DNA of 64,000 bases, from assembly GCA_017466455.1 (NCBI GenBank), contig JAFTUD010000006.1, forward strand, positions 27,824 to 91,823, written 5' to 3'. This document shows, piece after piece, positions 26,101 through 36,198 of the stretch (its first letter is position 1; the number at the start of each line of letters is the position of its first letter). The notes under the pieces were generated by a model. That model saw only the letters and a program-made list of their open reading frames with translations. It was not told where the DNA came from and ran no database searches. This DNA is from Clostridia bacterium. GTDB taxonomy: Bacteria > Bacillota_A > Clostridia > Oscillospirales > CAG-272. Both the position numbers and the translations under genes were made by a program.

Positions 26101-27987
26101 ATGAAAAAGGTAATATCATTTGTCCTCTGCGTTCTTATGCTCATATCCTGTATGTCAATCCTTTGCGTAGCCGAGGAGTCATCGAATGAGCTTACGAATA
26201 TCGCAACAAACGGACTTGCGTATTGCTCAAGCATGAAGCATAGCGGATGGACACCGCCAAATACAATCAACGATGGTAAAGCCAACGACTGGCCGGGCTG
26301 GGAGCCGAAATATCCAACCATTGAGCCGGGAGAGAACACCTCTCTTGGCTTTAGCGGTGAATATTGCGGAATTAAGTTCCTGAATAAGGAATACTACGAA
26401 ATTCACTCCATCAATATAACAGCGGGAATGCACGCTCTTTATAGGCAAAATACCGTCTATGAGATCAAGGCTCTTATTGAGGGTGAGTGGATTACAATAA
26501 AAACCTTCAAGGACGACCAAATGAAGCCCGACTCATACGAGAATTATGAGGATGCAATGGCAAACGATAAATCAAATTATCATATCCGTTCATCAATCAC
26601 GCTTACGCTTGACGCGCCCGTAACTACAAACAATATAAGAATTTATGTCAGCGAGTTTGGAAAAAACTATCCGGGCGGAGATGTTCTCATATTCCCGTAC
26701 ATATATGAGGTTGAGCTTATCGGTAAGCTCGGTCAAACCCCCGATATAATTCTTCCCGAGGGTGCTGAATTTACCCAAAACGCAGCTCTTAACGCTCTGC
26801 CGAGCGCAAGTAGCTCAGCAAGGCTTTTTTACCCCCTTCGTGCAATAGATAAGGATGAAAAGACAGGCTGGCGACCGGGCGAAACCACCGCAGGTCAAAC
26901 CCTGACCCTTGAATTTGACAAGGAATATTCAATAGATAAGCTGACTGCCGATTTCGGCGGAGCAAGCGCTGTTAAGACAATGGATTATAAATTCAAAATT
27001 GAGGCGCTCGTTGGCGGTGTATGGCAAAAGGTTGCCGAGGGCACTATGTACGACGATGAAAATAAAACCTTCCTTAATGAATTTACCCTTGCCGAGGCAG
27101 TAAAGACAAAATCTATCCGCTTCGTTTACGAGGACGCAATTACCCGTCCCCCAACGCTTTATGAGCTTGGCGCAAATATCGTAGCGGGAGACAGGTCACT
27201 TTTTAACCCGACAAGATTTACCGACCATCAGAGAAGCTCAAGCGCGAAGGGTAACCTTGCAATCCTTGGCACAGCCTATGCAAACGCAAATCTTGCGCCG
27301 TACTCCGACCCGTCATTCATAAACGACGGAAAGGCATTCGCCACAAGCGATGTTTGGTATGGCGGTACGCTTCAGATCCCCGTTCACTGCGGAATCAAGC
27401 TTGATAGAGCATATACGGTAAATAAAATAGCCGTTTATATTGCCGAGCCAAAGGTAATCGGCGACGATGTTACAAGATTTAACATTATTGCCAAGGTTGA
27501 CGGTCAGGATAAGATTATCGCAAGTGGCAGAGCCTATGACCCAACTAAAATGGTTGAGTCAAGCCATACAAGGTATACCACCGTGTACGACTTCCCCGAG
27601 GGAGTTGTAACCGATGATATAAGAATTGAATTTACAAGAGGCGATATGACTATCCCTAATGTAATGGAGCTTGAAATTTACTCAAATACCGAAAAAACAT
27701 CAATGTTTGACGGATATCCGATAGCTGAGGGCGATGCACCGCCTGTTTATACAGATGTTGTACCAACTCCGCCAAGCACCGAGCCGCAGGGCCCGCAAGA
27801 CCCGACAGGCGGTGATGAGGATGATTTCAACTGGGCAGGACTTATTGTCGGAATTGCACTTTGCTTCGTAGTAGCAGTGGCAACACCCGTTACGGTAATC
27901 CTTATGAAAAAATCAAAAAGCACCGTCGGTGGCGAGGGCACAGACACTGATGCCGATGGCAAAAATAACGAAACTGAAAATAATTAA
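26101..27987 (+). CDS. Secreted, membrane-anchored discoidin-like surface protein
   Basis: The 628-residue protein has a signal peptide ([17 protein letters not shown]) and an external part that looks like three F5/8 type C (discoidin-like) modules. Their signatures are [16 protein letters not shown] (about 60-75), [17 protein letters not shown] (about 245-260) and [19 protein letters not shown] (about 403-420). A proline-rich linker leads to one membrane span ([20 protein letters not shown], about 580-600) and a basic, then acidic tail. Such modules usually bind carbohydrate or other ligands. AAAGGAG precedes the ATG. It lies between clpE and proS with small gaps. The discoidin assignment is inferred. 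Confidence 0.75.
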   Translation: MKKVISFVLCVLMLISCMSILCVAEESSNELTNIATNGLAYCSSMKHSGWTPPNTINDGKANDWPGWEPKYPTIEPGENTSLGFSGEYCGIKFLNKEYYEIHSINITAGMHALYRQNTVYEIKALIEGEWITIKTFKDDQMKPDSYENYEDAMANDKSNYHIRSSITLTLDAPVTTNNIRIYVSEFGKNYPGGDVLIFPYIYEVELIGKLGQTPDIILPEGAEFTQNAALNALPSASSSARLFYPLRAIDKDEKTGWRPGETTAGQTLTLEFDKEYSIDKLTADFGGASAVKTMDYKFKIEALVGGVWQKVAEGTMYDDENKTFLNEFTLAEAVKTKSIRFVYEDAITRPPTLYELGANIVAGDRSLFNPTRFTDHQRSSSAKGNLAILGTAYANANLAPYSDPSFINDGKAFATSDVWYGGTLQIPVHCGIKLDRAYTVNKIAVYIAEPKVIGDDVTRFNIIAKVDGQDKIIASGRAYDPTKMVESSHTRYTTVYDFPEGVVTDDIRIEFTRGDMTIPNVMELEIYSNTEKTSMFDGYPIAEGDAPPVYTDVVPTPPSTEPQGPQDPTGGDEDDFNWAGLIVGIALCFVVAVATPVTVILMKKSKSTVGGEGTDTDADGKNNETENN

Positions 27988-28004
27988 GCAAAAGGAAAAT
28001 AAAA

Positions 28005-29441
28005 ATGGCAAACGATAAAAAAATGGTAGAGCAAATCACCTCAATGGAGGTTGACTTTGCTCAATGGTATACCGATATAGTAAAGAAAGCGGATCTTATA
28101 GACTATTCAAGCGTAAAGGGCTGTATGATTATCCGCCCCTATGGCTACGCAATCTGGGAAAATATTCAAAAGCTCATGGATGCCCGCTTCAAGGAAACAG
28201 GCGTTGAAAATATCTATATGCCTATGTTCATTCCCGAAAGCCTTCTTAATAAGGAAAAGGACCATGTAGAGGGCTTCGCTCCCGAGGTTGCATGGGTAAC
28301 ACACGGCGGTAGCGAAAAGCTTACCGAGCGTCTTTGCGTGCGCCCAACCTCTGAAACACTCTTTTGCGAGCATTACGCAAATATAATCAGCTCATACCGT
28401 GACCTTCCAAAGCTCTATAACCAATGGTGTAGCGTTGTAAGATGGGAAAAGACAACTCGCCCATTCCTTCGTAGCCGTGAGTTCTTGTGGCAGGAGGGAC
28501 ATACAATGCACGCAACCGCTGAGGAGGCAGAGCAGGAAACGCTTCAAATGCTCGGCGTATATGCGGACTTCTTTGAAAAGGACCTCGGTATTCCTGTTTT
28601 GAAGGGTAAAAAGACCGATAAGGAGAAATTCGCAGGCGCGCTTGCAACCTATACCGTTGAGGCTCTTATGCACGACGGAAAGGCGCTTCAGGGCGGTACA
28701 TCTCATAACTTCGGCGATGGCTTCGCAAGGGCATTCGGTATCCAATATCAGGATAAGGATAATACCCTTAAATATTGCCACCAAACCTCTTGGGGCGTTT
28801 CTACAAGAATTATCGGTGCTATTATTATGACTCACGGTGACGATAACGGACTTGTTCTTCCGCCAAAGGTTGCACCTATTCAGGTTGTTGTAGTTCCTTG
28901 CGCACAGCATAAGCCGGGCGTAATTGAAAAGGCAACCGAGGTATATAATAAGGTAGGAAAATTTGCAAGAGCAAAGATTGACATCTCCGACAACTCACCG
29001 GGCTGGAAGTATGCCGAGTATGAAATGAAGGGCGTTCCCGTACGCCTTGAAATCGGACCGAGAGACATTGAGGCAAATCAATGCGTTCTTGTCCGCCGTG
29101 ACACAAGAGAGAAGAAGATTGTATCTCTTGATAATCTTGAAAGCGAAATCACCGCGCTCCTTGACGACATCACAGTAGCGCTTTATGAAAAGGCATCTGA
29201 AAACAGAAAGAACAGAACATTTACCGAAACCGAGCTTGATAGCTTCATAGCCACCGCGAAATCCAAATCGGGATATATAAGAGCCCACTGGTGCGGAGAT
29301 CTCGAATGTGAGCTAAAGCTCAAGGAGCTTGCTGATGTTACCTCACGCTGTATGCCGTTTGGTGAGCAGGATAGCGAGGGCGAGTGTATCGTTTGTAAAA
29401 AGAAAACAAACAAGCTCGTTTACTGGGGAAAGGCTTACTAA
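28005..29441 (+). CDS. proS: Proline--tRNA ligase (archaeal/eukaryotic-type, ProS type 3)
   Basis: The 478-residue class II synthetase charges tRNA-Pro. It is the short archaeal-like form, without the bacterial insertion domain. Motif 1 is around [17 protein letters not shown], motif 2 is [19 protein letters not shown], and the proline pocket has [15 protein letters not shown]. The C-terminal domain ends in a possible metal site (CGDLECE and CIVCKKK) and the tail [10 protein letters not shown] typical of this subtype. It starts 17 bases after the previous stop with AAAGGA. No T-box leader is possible at that spacing. Confidence 0.97.
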   Translation: MANDKKMVEQITSMEVDFAQWYTDIVKKADLIDYSSVKGCMIIRPYGYAIWENIQKLMDARFKETGVENIYMPMFIPESLLNKEKDHVEGFAPEVAWVTHGGSEKLTERLCVRPTSETLFCEHYANIISSYRDLPKLYNQWCSVVRWEKTTRPFLRSREFLWQEGHTMHATAEEAEQETLQMLGVYADFFEKDLGIPVLKGKKTDKEKFAGALATYTVEALMHDGKALQGGTSHNFGDGFARAFGIQYQDKDNTLKYCHQTSWGVSTRIIGAIIMTHGDDNGLVLPPKVAPIQVVVVPCAQHKPGVIEKATEVYNKVGKFARAKIDISDNSPGWKYAEYEMKGVPVRLEIGPRDIEANQCVLVRRDTREKKIVSLDNLESEITALLDDITVALYEKASENRKNRTFTETELDSFIATAKSKSGYIRAHWCGDLECELKLKELADVTSRCMPFGEQDSEGECIVCKKKTNKLVYWGKAY

Positions 29442-29518
29442 AACATTGAATTTTTGACAAATTTTTAATTGGTTCACAAATAATTTATAAATATTGCAAA
29501 AAAAAGATTAAAAATGTC

Positions 29519-29548
29519 TTGAATTTTTGTTCATTATTGTGGTATAAT
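29519..29548 (+). promoter_or_regulatory. Predicted promoter of the solute-binding protein
   Basis: TTGAAT (29519-29524), 18 bases, TATAAT (29543-29548), with a leader of about 45 bases to the TTG start. Confidence 0.65.
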
Positions 29549-29599
29549 GATTACGGCGAAATATGCAAATTGGAAAATTTATTTAGGAGGTAAAGAAAT

Positions 29600-31168
29600 T
29601 TGAAAAAGATTTTCGCACTTTTACTTGCATTGCTTTTGATACTTCCAATGATAGTTGCGTGTGGCGAAGAAGATGAATCAAGCTCCTCAAGCTCTTCACA
29701 GCAGGAGTCCTCTTCATCTGAATCCAACTCAACTCCGGCAGGAAGCGAAAGCTCGTCAACACCATCTGACGATACCGATCCAAGACCGGCTTGGTCGTCT
29801 GAAACAGATGTGTTGGACAACTGGAATGGAAAGACTCTTAATGTACTTGCTACAAAGTACTCAGCAGCTGAGGGTGCAGGCGCACCTTGGGCACAAATGG
29901 AGCTCAATCCAACATCCTTCGGTGAAACCGTAAACCAAAAGTTCCTTGAGCGTCAGGCATTGATTCTTGACAAGTACGGAGTAACCGTAAACTGGGTTCC
30001 TGCAATGGGCGCTCAGTCAATCTCAGGTGATATCACCACCGCTATGACATCTAACGATGTAACCTATGAAATCGCTTATACCCGTGCATTTGAGGTTCAA
30101 GCGCTCGTTTCACTCGTTCTTGACATGGCTGAAAGTGACATCACATTCACAAAGCAAGACTATTACAGCCAAGCAGCTTATGAGTCATTCACCATCTTTG
30201 ATCACACCTTGTTCACAGCAGGTGACTTTGACTTCGGTGATGAGCAGGTTGCATACATGCTCTTCTACAATAAGGATATGGCTGAAACACTCGGTATTCC
30301 TGACCTTTACGAAGAGGTTAAGAAGGGTACATGGACATATGATACTCTTAAGAACCTTTCTAAGAATGTATCTGGTGATACAAACGGTAACGGTGTTCAG
30401 GACGACGGAGATACATACGGCTTCGCTACTAAGAATGTAACTCGTTTCTATCAGTATGCAGGCATTTTCCAGGCTGATGTTGACCCGGATACAGGCGCAT
30501 ATCGCGTATCCCTCAACCTTGACCAAACAAAGGTAGGAACAGTTGTTCAAAATATCATCGAGTGCGTTGCAGGTAAGGACTGGGCTCGTCAAGGCCAAGA
30601 TTCGGCAGGCGTAAACGGCTGGGGCGGCTCATGGGGAGCAAACGCAACCGTTGCCTTCAACGAGGGTCGTGTACTCTTCCTTGATGAGGTTGCTCAAAAC
30701 TTCGATAACATCGGAACACTTAACTTCTCACTCGGCGTTCTTCCTTTCCCGAAGCTCAATAAGGACCAAACACAATACTATGCTCCTACAACAAGAGAGC
30801 AAACAACATTCGTTTGCGTTCCTAAGAGCACAGCTGATAAGGAAATGTCCTTCTACTTCGTAGATGTTCTTGCATGGACAGGTCGTGACTATGTAATGGA
30901 AGCTTACTACGACAAAGTAAGCACTAAGCTTGATATGACTACAAGAGAAGCAGATATGGAAATCCTTAAGGACTATGTATTTGACAATATCGTATATGAT
31001 GTTGGTATGAATACAGGCGGTTGGCAAGGTCTTCTTGACTCTGTAACAGGCTCAGCTCATAACAACGGTACTGACAACTTCGCACAGCTCTATCAAGAGG
31101 CTATTGAAAACGCAGAGGGTATTGTTCAAACCTGGAACGAGGCTTGGCAGTTCTATTCTGAGGAATAA
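29600..31168 (+). CDS. ABC transporter extracellular solute-binding lipoprotein (orphan)
   Basis: The 522-residue lipoprotein has a signal peptide, a lipobox ending IVAC (Cys21) and a Ser/Glu-rich linker to about residue 60. A solute-binding domain follows, with LYEEVKKGTWTYDTLKNLSK and NGVQDDGDTYGFATK typical of family 1 sugar-binding proteins. It starts with TTG at 29600, nine bases after a perfect AGGAGG. No permease or ATPase genes flank it, so the partner transporter must lie elsewhere. Its own promoter and terminators frame it as a single-gene unit. The base composition, rich in GCA and ACA codons, suggests high expression. Confidence 0.88.
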   Translation: MKKIFALLLALLLILPMIVACGEEDESSSSSSSQQESSSSESNSTPAGSESSSTPSDDTDPRPAWSSETDVLDNWNGKTLNVLATKYSAAEGAGAPWAQMELNPTSFGETVNQKFLERQALILDKYGVTVNWVPAMGAQSISGDITTAMTSNDVTYEIAYTRAFEVQALVSLVLDMAESDITFTKQDYYSQAAYESFTIFDHTLFTAGDFDFGDEQVAYMLFYNKDMAETLGIPDLYEEVKKGTWTYDTLKNLSKNVSGDTNGNGVQDDGDTYGFATKNVTRFYQYAGIFQADVDPDTGAYRVSLNLDQTKVGTVVQNIIECVAGKDWARQGQDSAGVNGWGGSWGANATVAFNEGRVLFLDEVAQNFDNIGTLNFSLGVLPFPKLNKDQTQYYAPTTREQTTFVCVPKSTADKEMSFYFVDVLAWTGRDYVMEAYYDKVSTKLDMTTREADMEILKDYVFDNIVYDVGMNTGGWQGLLDSVTGSAHNNGTDNFAQLYQEAIENAEGIVQTWNEAWQFYSEE

Positions 31169-31179
31169 TTACTAAAATA

Positions 31180-31213
31180 AAATCACTAACCGAATTTCGG
31201 TTAGTGATTTTTC
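31180..31213 (+). terminator. Terminator of the solute-binding protein gene
   Basis: AAATCACTAACCG (31180-31192) pairs with CGGTTAGTGATTT (31198-31210) and is followed by TTCTTT. Confidence 0.9.
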
Positions 31214-31242
31214 TTTGAATAAAAAATAAATTTAATTGTCGC

Positions 31243-31285
31243 AAAAAGAAAATAGCCCCACAAAGAGCAGGGCTATTTCTTTTTT
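31243..31285. terminator. Terminator of the formate/nitrite-type channel gene
   Basis: AAATAGCCC (31250-31258) pairs with GGGCTATTT (31270-31278). The complement of CAAAAAGAA upstream supplies the U-run on the minus strand, and CTTTTTT downstream makes it bidirectional. Confidence 0.8.
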
Positions 31286-31895
31286 AGCTTTCCTTAACAA
31301 ATTTCTTAACAAACGGAATAAGCATTCCGCCAAGTGCATTTCCAAGAATAACAAGTATTATAAATAATGCGTATTCAAATGAAAATGCTCTTGCACAAGC
31401 GAAGTAGAACATGTCCGCAATAGAGTGCTCAAATCCGCAAAGAATAAATACGGGTACACAAAAGATTATTCCGGAAATTGACTTGTGTAGCTTGTAAATA
31501 TGCACTGCAGTATACATAAGAATACCGCACATAAATGCAAGGAAGAATGCACTAAGCAGGTTCAAATCAAGCTTTCCGTTACACATTGTCACCGCAAAAT
31601 TATGTACGCTCGGTAGCGCATAGCTGACAAGCACGCCGAATAAGGTCGCGCCAACAAAATTTCCGCCAAGTCCGCAAAGCAGGCAAAGCACGGCATTTTT
31701 TGAGTGATCCTCAACCATGTAGCCGACCTTACCCGTAAAGAGGAAAAGACCGAGCATGCAAATGGATAAAAGCGCAACAGCAAAGAATACCGATCCCGCG
31801 AGCTTGTTTCCGCCATTCGCAAGAGAGATAAACACCGTACCGCCAATGGAAATGAAAACACCCGCAAGTAAAGAATTCAAAAATGCGTTTTTCAT
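31284..31895 (-). CDS. Formate/nitrite transporter family channel (FocA/NirC type)
   Basis: The 203-residue integral membrane protein has about six spans. The N-terminus (NAFLNSLLAGVFISIGGTVFISLANGG) is the FNT signature, and ILVILGNALGGMLIPFVKKF is the last helix. FNT proteins form pentameric channels for small monovalent anions such as formate, nitrite or hydrosulfide. The substrate here is unknown. It is short for the family, which is usually 250-290 residues. I set the start at 31895 because AAAGGAG lies just upstream. Confidence 0.85.
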   Translation of the reverse strand: MKNAFLNSLLAGVFISIGGTVFISLANGGNKLAGSVFFAVALLSICMLGLFLFTGKVGYMVEDHSKNAVLCLLCGLGGNFVGATLFGVLVSYALPSVHNFAVTMCNGKLDLNLLSAFFLAFMCGILMYTAVHIYKLHKSISGIIFCVPVFILCGFEHSIADMFYFACARAFSFEYALFIILVILGNALGGMLIPFVKKFVKES

Positions 31896-31967
31896 TTTTT
31901 CTCCTTTCAAAAAAGTCATATAGTGAATATATTGTATCATAAACATAATATAAATTCAATAAATATA

Positions 31968-31996
31968 TTGAAGAAAAATGTATTTTATGGTAAAAT
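31968..31996 (+). promoter_or_regulatory. Predicted promoter of the alpha-galactosidase
   Basis: TTGAAG (31968-31973), 17 bases, TAAAAT (31991-31996). The gene starts 32 bases downstream. I see no obvious catabolite (cre) site. Confidence 0.5.
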
Positions 31997-32027
31997 TAAA
32001 TAAAAAATCATAAAAAGGAATAAAATT

Positions 32028-34229
32028 ATGGCAATTATAAGAAATGATAACGATAAAACCTTTACATTGACCACTAAAAATACAATGTACCAAATCAAGG
32101 TTGATGAGTTAGGGGTGCTTGTCAATACCTATTACGGTAAGAAAATGGAATATATGGATATGTACTATGCAGTAAAGCCAACATGGGGCACATCCTTCTC
32201 ACCCACTCCCGTGGAGCAGGAAGACGGACCGCTTTATACATATTCAAATAATAACGCTCATCAGGAGCTTCCCGTATCGGGCACAGGCGACTTCCGTCTT
32301 AATGCAATAGGGCTTAGAAATACCGATGGCTCATATGGCGTTGACCCAAGATTTGTAAGCGCAAAAATCCTTGACGGAAAGTATTCAATAAAGGGCTTGC
32401 CCGCATTCTATGGCGATGATGCAAAGACCCTCGTTGTAACCCTTAAGGACACAGTATACGACATCTATTTTCACCTTTATTACGGAGTTTTTGAGGAGTA
32501 TGACCTCATTACCCGTAGCGTAACAATAGAAAATAAAACAGACGCGTCAATCCACCTTGAAAAGGCGATGACAATGGCGCTAAACCTGCCCTGTGGCTCA
32601 TATGATATGCTTTATTTCCACGGAAGACACACAAGAGAAAGAATACTTGAGCGCACTCGTATCGCCCACGCAAGGACCTCTGTTGAAAGCATGAGGGGCG
32701 CATCCTCTCATATGCACAATCCCTTTGTTATCGTGTGCGATAAGGATGCAAACGAGCAAAGCGGAAGTGCATGGGGACTTGCCCTCGTATATAGCGGAAA
32801 CTTTGAAATCTCCGCTATGAAAAATCTTCAGGAAAAGACCCGTGTCGTAGCGGGAATTCATAGTGAAAACTTCAATTTTGAGGTAAAATCGGGCGAAACC
32901 TTTGAAGCGCCCGAGGTCGCAATGGTATATAGCGATAACGGCTTTGCGAAAATCTCAAACTCCTTCCATAAGGCGATAAGAAATAACCTTTGCCGTGGCA
33001 AATTCAAAAATGCCCGTCGCCCAATCCTTATAAATAACTGGGAGGGCACATACTTTGACTTCAACGCCGATAAGCTCGTTTCAATGGCGAAGGATGCGAG
33101 CGAGCTCGGAGTGGAGCTTTTCGTAATGGATGACGGCTGGTTCGGCAAGCGCGATAACGATAAGAGTGGACTTGGCGACTGGACACCGAATGAGAAAAAG
33201 CTTCAGGGCACGCTTAAAAGCCTTGCCGACAGAATAAATGACCTTGGCATGAAATTCGGTATATGGTTTGAGCCGGAGTGCGTAAGCCCCGACAGTGACC
33301 TTTACCGTGCCCACCCCGAATACGCCCTTGCAATGCCAAATCGCGCGCCACAGCTTTCAAGACATCAATATGTGCTTGATATGACAAGGGAAGATGTGGT
33401 TGATAATATCTATAACCAAATTAAGGCAGTGCTTGATGGCGCAAATATTTCATATGTAAAATGGGACTTTAATAGACACCTGAGCGATGTTTATAGTGCG
33501 GCTTTGCCTGCCGAAAAGCAGGGTGAGGTATATCACCGCTATATGCTCGGAGTTTATAGTCTTCTTGAAAGGGTAACAAGCTCATATCCCGACATTCTCT
33601 TTGAATCCTGCTCGGGCGGAGGCGGTCGCTTTGACTGCGGAATGCTTTACTATATGCCACAGGTATGGACAAGTGATAACGCCGATGCTATTGACCGCTT
33701 GAAGATTCAATACGGCACATCATTTGCATACCCCGTTTCCGCAATGGGCGCCCATGTTTCAGTATGTCCAAACCATTCTAACGCAAGAGTAACCCCGCTT
33801 AAAACAAGAGGAAATGTAGCATATTTCGGCACATATGGCTTGGAGCTTGATGTAAATAAGCTCACCGCCGAGGAAAAGGATGAAATCAAGCGTCAAATCG
33901 TTGAGCTTAAGAAATACTATGAGCTTATTCAAAGGGGAGATTACTACCGCCTTATCGCTCCGTATCCGTTTGAGGAAAGCCTGTATTGTGCATGGGAAAC
34001 CGTAAGAGAGGATAAGGAGGAGGCGCTCGTTTGCGCGGTGCGCTATGAGTCCGATGCCGCAACCGCCCCCGAATTTGTAAGGCTCAAGGGGCTTGAGCCC
34101 GATATGTGGTATAGAGTAAACGGAAGCGAGGAAAAATACCTCGGCTCAGCGCTTATGAGCATAGGAATTCTTCTTGAATATGACTTCTTCTCATACCCGT
34201 CACGCCTCTATCATATCACCAAGGCTTAA
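32028..34229 (+). CDS. Alpha-galactosidase, glycoside hydrolase family 36
   Basis: The 733-residue cytoplasmic enzyme removes terminal alpha-galactosyl residues, for example from raffinose-family sugars. The GH36 signature motifs are clear. FVMDDGWFGKRDNDK lies near residue 365, and KWDFNRHLSD carries the catalytic nucleophile aspartate at about residue 480. SCSGGGGRFDCGML lies near 525, and WTSDNADAID carries the acid/base aspartate at about residue 549. Length fits family 36 tetrameric enzymes of Firmicutes. No signal peptide is present. It is a single-gene unit between its own promoter and a shared terminator, with no sugar transporter genes adjacent; the solute-binding protein at 29.6 kb is a possible but unproven partner. 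Confidence 0.95.
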   Translation: MAIIRNDNDKTFTLTTKNTMYQIKVDELGVLVNTYYGKKMEYMDMYYAVKPTWGTSFSPTPVEQEDGPLYTYSNNNAHQELPVSGTGDFRLNAIGLRNTDGSYGVDPRFVSAKILDGKYSIKGLPAFYGDDAKTLVVTLKDTVYDIYFHLYYGVFEEYDLITRSVTIENKTDASIHLEKAMTMALNLPCGSYDMLYFHGRHTRERILERTRIAHARTSVESMRGASSHMHNPFVIVCDKDANEQSGSAWGLALVYSGNFEISAMKNLQEKTRVVAGIHSENFNFEVKSGETFEAPEVAMVYSDNGFAKISNSFHKAIRNNLCRGKFKNARRPILINNWEGTYFDFNADKLVSMAKDASELGVELFVMDDGWFGKRDNDKSGLGDWTPNEKKLQGTLKSLADRINDLGMKFGIWFEPECVSPDSDLYRAHPEYALAMPNRAPQLSRHQYVLDMTREDVVDNIYNQIKAVLDGANISYVKWDFNRHLSDVYSAALPAEKQGEVYHRYMLGVYSLLERVTSSYPDILFESCSGGGGRFDCGMLYYMPQVWTSDNADAIDRLKIQYGTSFAYPVSAMGAHVSVCPNHSNARVTPLKTRGNVAYFGTYGLELDVNKLTAEEKDEIKRQIVELKKYYELIQRGDYYRLIAPYPFEESLYCAWETVREDKEEALVCAVRYESDAATAPEFVRLKGLEPDMWYRVNGSEEKYLGSALMSIGILLEYDFFSYPSRLYHITKA

Positions 34230-34235
34230 TGACAT

Positions 34236-34268
34236 AAAAATACCGCATCATTAAGATGCGGTATTGTA
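34236..34268. terminator. Bidirectional terminator between the alpha-galactosidase and hprK
   Basis: An 11-bp stem, AATACCGCATC (34239-34249) with GATGCGGTATT (34255-34265), is flanked by A5 on the left and T-rich sequence on the right. Confidence 0.88.
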
Positions 34269-35234
34269 TTAGCCCTTGTTTCCGTTATTTCCGTTGAGAA
34301 TAGATTGCTCAAGCTGCTTGTTGAATTCCTCGGCAGTATTGTAGCCCATTCGCTTCAAGCGGAAGTTCATAGCCGCAATTTCAAGAATTGCCGCAAGGTT
34401 ACGGCCGGGATGCACAGGAACGGTAATGGAAGGAACCTTAATTCCCAAAATATCGTATTCCTCAGCCTCAAGTCCCATTCTGTCGTAATTCTTACCCGAA
34501 ACCCAATGCTCCAAATTAACTACAAGCTCAATTTTCTCCGTTTCCTTAACAGCTCCCATACCGAAGATTCTGCGTACATCAATAATGCCAATGCCACGAA
34601 GCTCCATATAGTAGCGTATTATTTGCGGAGCGCGTCCGACAGGCGTCTTATCCGAAACTCGGCTTATCTCAACCGCATCGTCAGCAATCAAGCGGTGACC
34701 TCTTTTGATAAGCTCAATGGCCGTTTCGCTCTTACCGATTCCGCTATCTCCGAGAATAAGCACACCCTCACCGTAAACCTCAACCAAAACGCCGTGGCGT
34801 GTAATTCTCGGTGCTAAATGAACATTGAGCGAGGAGATTATAGCTGATGTAAAGTTGTTTGTAGCCATGCTTGTCCTGAGTATAGGAACAAGGTAGTCCT
34901 TTGCAAGCTCGGTAAGCTCGTTAAACGGCTCAATATTTCTTGTAATGATTATGCAAATAGGCTTTTTCTCAAGGAAATCGCCAATATGCTTAACTCTTTC
35001 AGTAGGCGTAAGCTTGCTAAGATAAATCGACTCAACTCGTCCGATAAGCTGAATACGGTTAGGGTCAAAGTAGTCAAAAAAGCCCGCAAGAGGAAGACCG
35101 GGGCGAATTACATCGGCATGTGAAATCATGATTTCCTCAGGATTAGTAGGGCAGTAAATCGTTTCAAGATTGAACTCCTGTATAATTTGAGCAAGTGAAA
35201 CGGAATGGTTAGTGTTATGAGCCATGTTATCCAT
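34269..35234 (-). CDS. hprK: HPr kinase/phosphorylase
   Basis: The 321-residue bifunctional enzyme phosphorylates and dephosphorylates HPr at Ser46, controlling carbon catabolite repression. The Walker A motif is GDSGIGKSETAIEL (about residues 157-170), preceded by the GVLVEVYGEGVLI segment. The HprK signature is ELRGIGIIDVRRIFGMGAV. I chose the ATG at 35234 because GAGG lies five bases upstream; a GTG at 35240 is in frame. The C-terminal Asn/Gly-rich tail is short. The gene faces the alpha-galactosidase gene, a natural catabolite-repression target, but no regulatory link is visible. Confidence 0.96.
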   Translation of the reverse strand: MDNMAHNTNHSVSLAQIIQEFNLETIYCPTNPEEIMISHADVIRPGLPLAGFFDYFDPNRIQLIGRVESIYLSKLTPTERVKHIGDFLEKKPICIIITRNIEPFNELTELAKDYLVPILRTSMATNNFTSAIISSLNVHLAPRITRHGVLVEVYGEGVLILGDSGIGKSETAIELIKRGHRLIADDAVEISRVSDKTPVGRAPQIIRYYMELRGIGIIDVRRIFGMGAVKETEKIELVVNLEHWVSGKNYDRMGLEAEEYDILGIKVPSITVPVHPGRNLAAILEIAAMNFRLKRMGYNTAEEFNKQLEQSILNGNNGNKG

Positions 35235-35272
35235 ATGCACCTCGTAAGTAAAAAAATAATAGCCTTATAATT

Positions 35273-35301
35273 ATTTTATCATATAAAAAATGAAAATTCA
35301 A
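35273..35301 (-). promoter_or_regulatory. Predicted promoter of hprK
   Basis: On the minus strand TTGAAT (complement of 35296-35301), 17 bases, TAAAAT (complement of 35273-35278). Confidence 0.55.
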
Positions 35302-35318
35302 TAAATAGGAGATAAATA

Positions 35319-36155
35319 ATGAAATTATTGGAAAAGGATTTTTCCAACCTTGTACTGACAGATGACGGAATATTGACTCCCGACGGTGATTTTCTGTCCC
35401 TGTCCGCAGCCTCGCATGAAATTCAGCCCTTCAGCAAGGTGTTAAACGGCGAGATAATATCAAAAATAACAAGCATTACAAAAAAGTATGAGATAATAGA
35501 AACAAAAAGCAAGGAATATCCGCTAATCGGAGCATCAAAGACGGAAAGGGACGGTAAGCCCTGCTTTAGGCTTAGCCCAATCCGCGCGCAAATTGATGAT
35601 AGAATGATAAATAAAATGAAGCAGATTTTTGCCGAATACGAGGCGGATAGGACAAGTGAATGTGTATATGTCAACCTAAAGGAGGAGCTTGAGGCGATTT
35701 CCAAGGAGCTACGGAAATATAGGCAATTCAAGTATAAGCGCGTCACTCTGAACGCACCGATAAATGTAGTTGTTGAGGCATCATACAGCACAGTTCAGTA
35801 TATCATTATATCCATGATACACATTCTTAACGAGGTTGGCTTTGATATGCCGATTTCTATTGACCTAAGAGTAGAGGGAAGCATAGTAGCTAAAACAAAG
35901 AGCAGAGCAACCTTTATAAATAATCTTAGCGATATCGAAAGGTTTTTCGCGCCGGCTGTTCTGTCGGGAGAGCTTTTTCTTTCAATTTGCGAAAACGAGA
36001 AAATAGATTCAAGCCTGAGCCGTTGGCTTGAAGACCTGATTATAAGCGCAAAAATGAAGGTCGGAGAAAGAGGAAAGGCTCCTGTCATGGCGGAAAGCCC
36101 GGCAGATGCGGAAAGAAGAAGTAAAATTGTAAGAATGTTCTTTGAGGAAGCTTAA
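35319..36155 (+). CDS. Uncharacterised protein (278 aa)
   Basis: This cytoplasmic protein has no signal peptide or membrane span. I do not recognise its family. Predicted helical blocks such as VYVNLKEELEAISKELRKYRQ and YSTVQYIIISMIHILNEVGFDMP are separated by short strands. A C-terminal region with FFAPAVLSGELFLSICENEKIDSS and the basic end RRSKIVRMFFEEA follows. The central pattern, a helix then a hydrophobic helix with an Asn, faintly resembles a histidine-kinase ATPase domain, but no G-box can be seen, so I make no functional claim. GAGAT precedes the ATG. It is divergent from hprK and has its own strong terminator. Confidence 0.8.
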   Translation: MKLLEKDFSNLVLTDDGILTPDGDFLSLSAASHEIQPFSKVLNGEIISKITSITKKYEIIETKSKEYPLIGASKTERDGKPCFRLSPIRAQIDDRMINKMKQIFAEYEADRTSECVYVNLKEELEAISKELRKYRQFKYKRVTLNAPINVVVEASYSTVQYIIISMIHILNEVGFDMPISIDLRVEGSIVAKTKSRATFINNLSDIERFFAPAVLSGELFLSICENEKIDSSLSRWLEDLIISAKMKVGERGKAPVMAESPADAERRSKIVRMFFEEA

Positions 36156-36156
36156 A

Positions 36157-36196
36157 ACGAAGGTGGCTGTCGAATTTGACAGCCACCTTCGTTTAT
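36157..36196. terminator. Strong terminator between convergent genes
   Basis: A 15-bp stem, ACGAAGGTGGCTGTC (36157-36171) with GACAGCCACCTTCGT (36178-36192), has a GAATTT loop and a TTT run. It serves the + strand gene at 35319 and probably the leftward cassette ending at 36199. Confidence 0.92.
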
Positions 36197-36198
36197 AT

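Noticed and set aside
28392..28910. 172-codon frame antisense to proS
   Set aside because: No family features; it lies wholly within proS in a conserved region.
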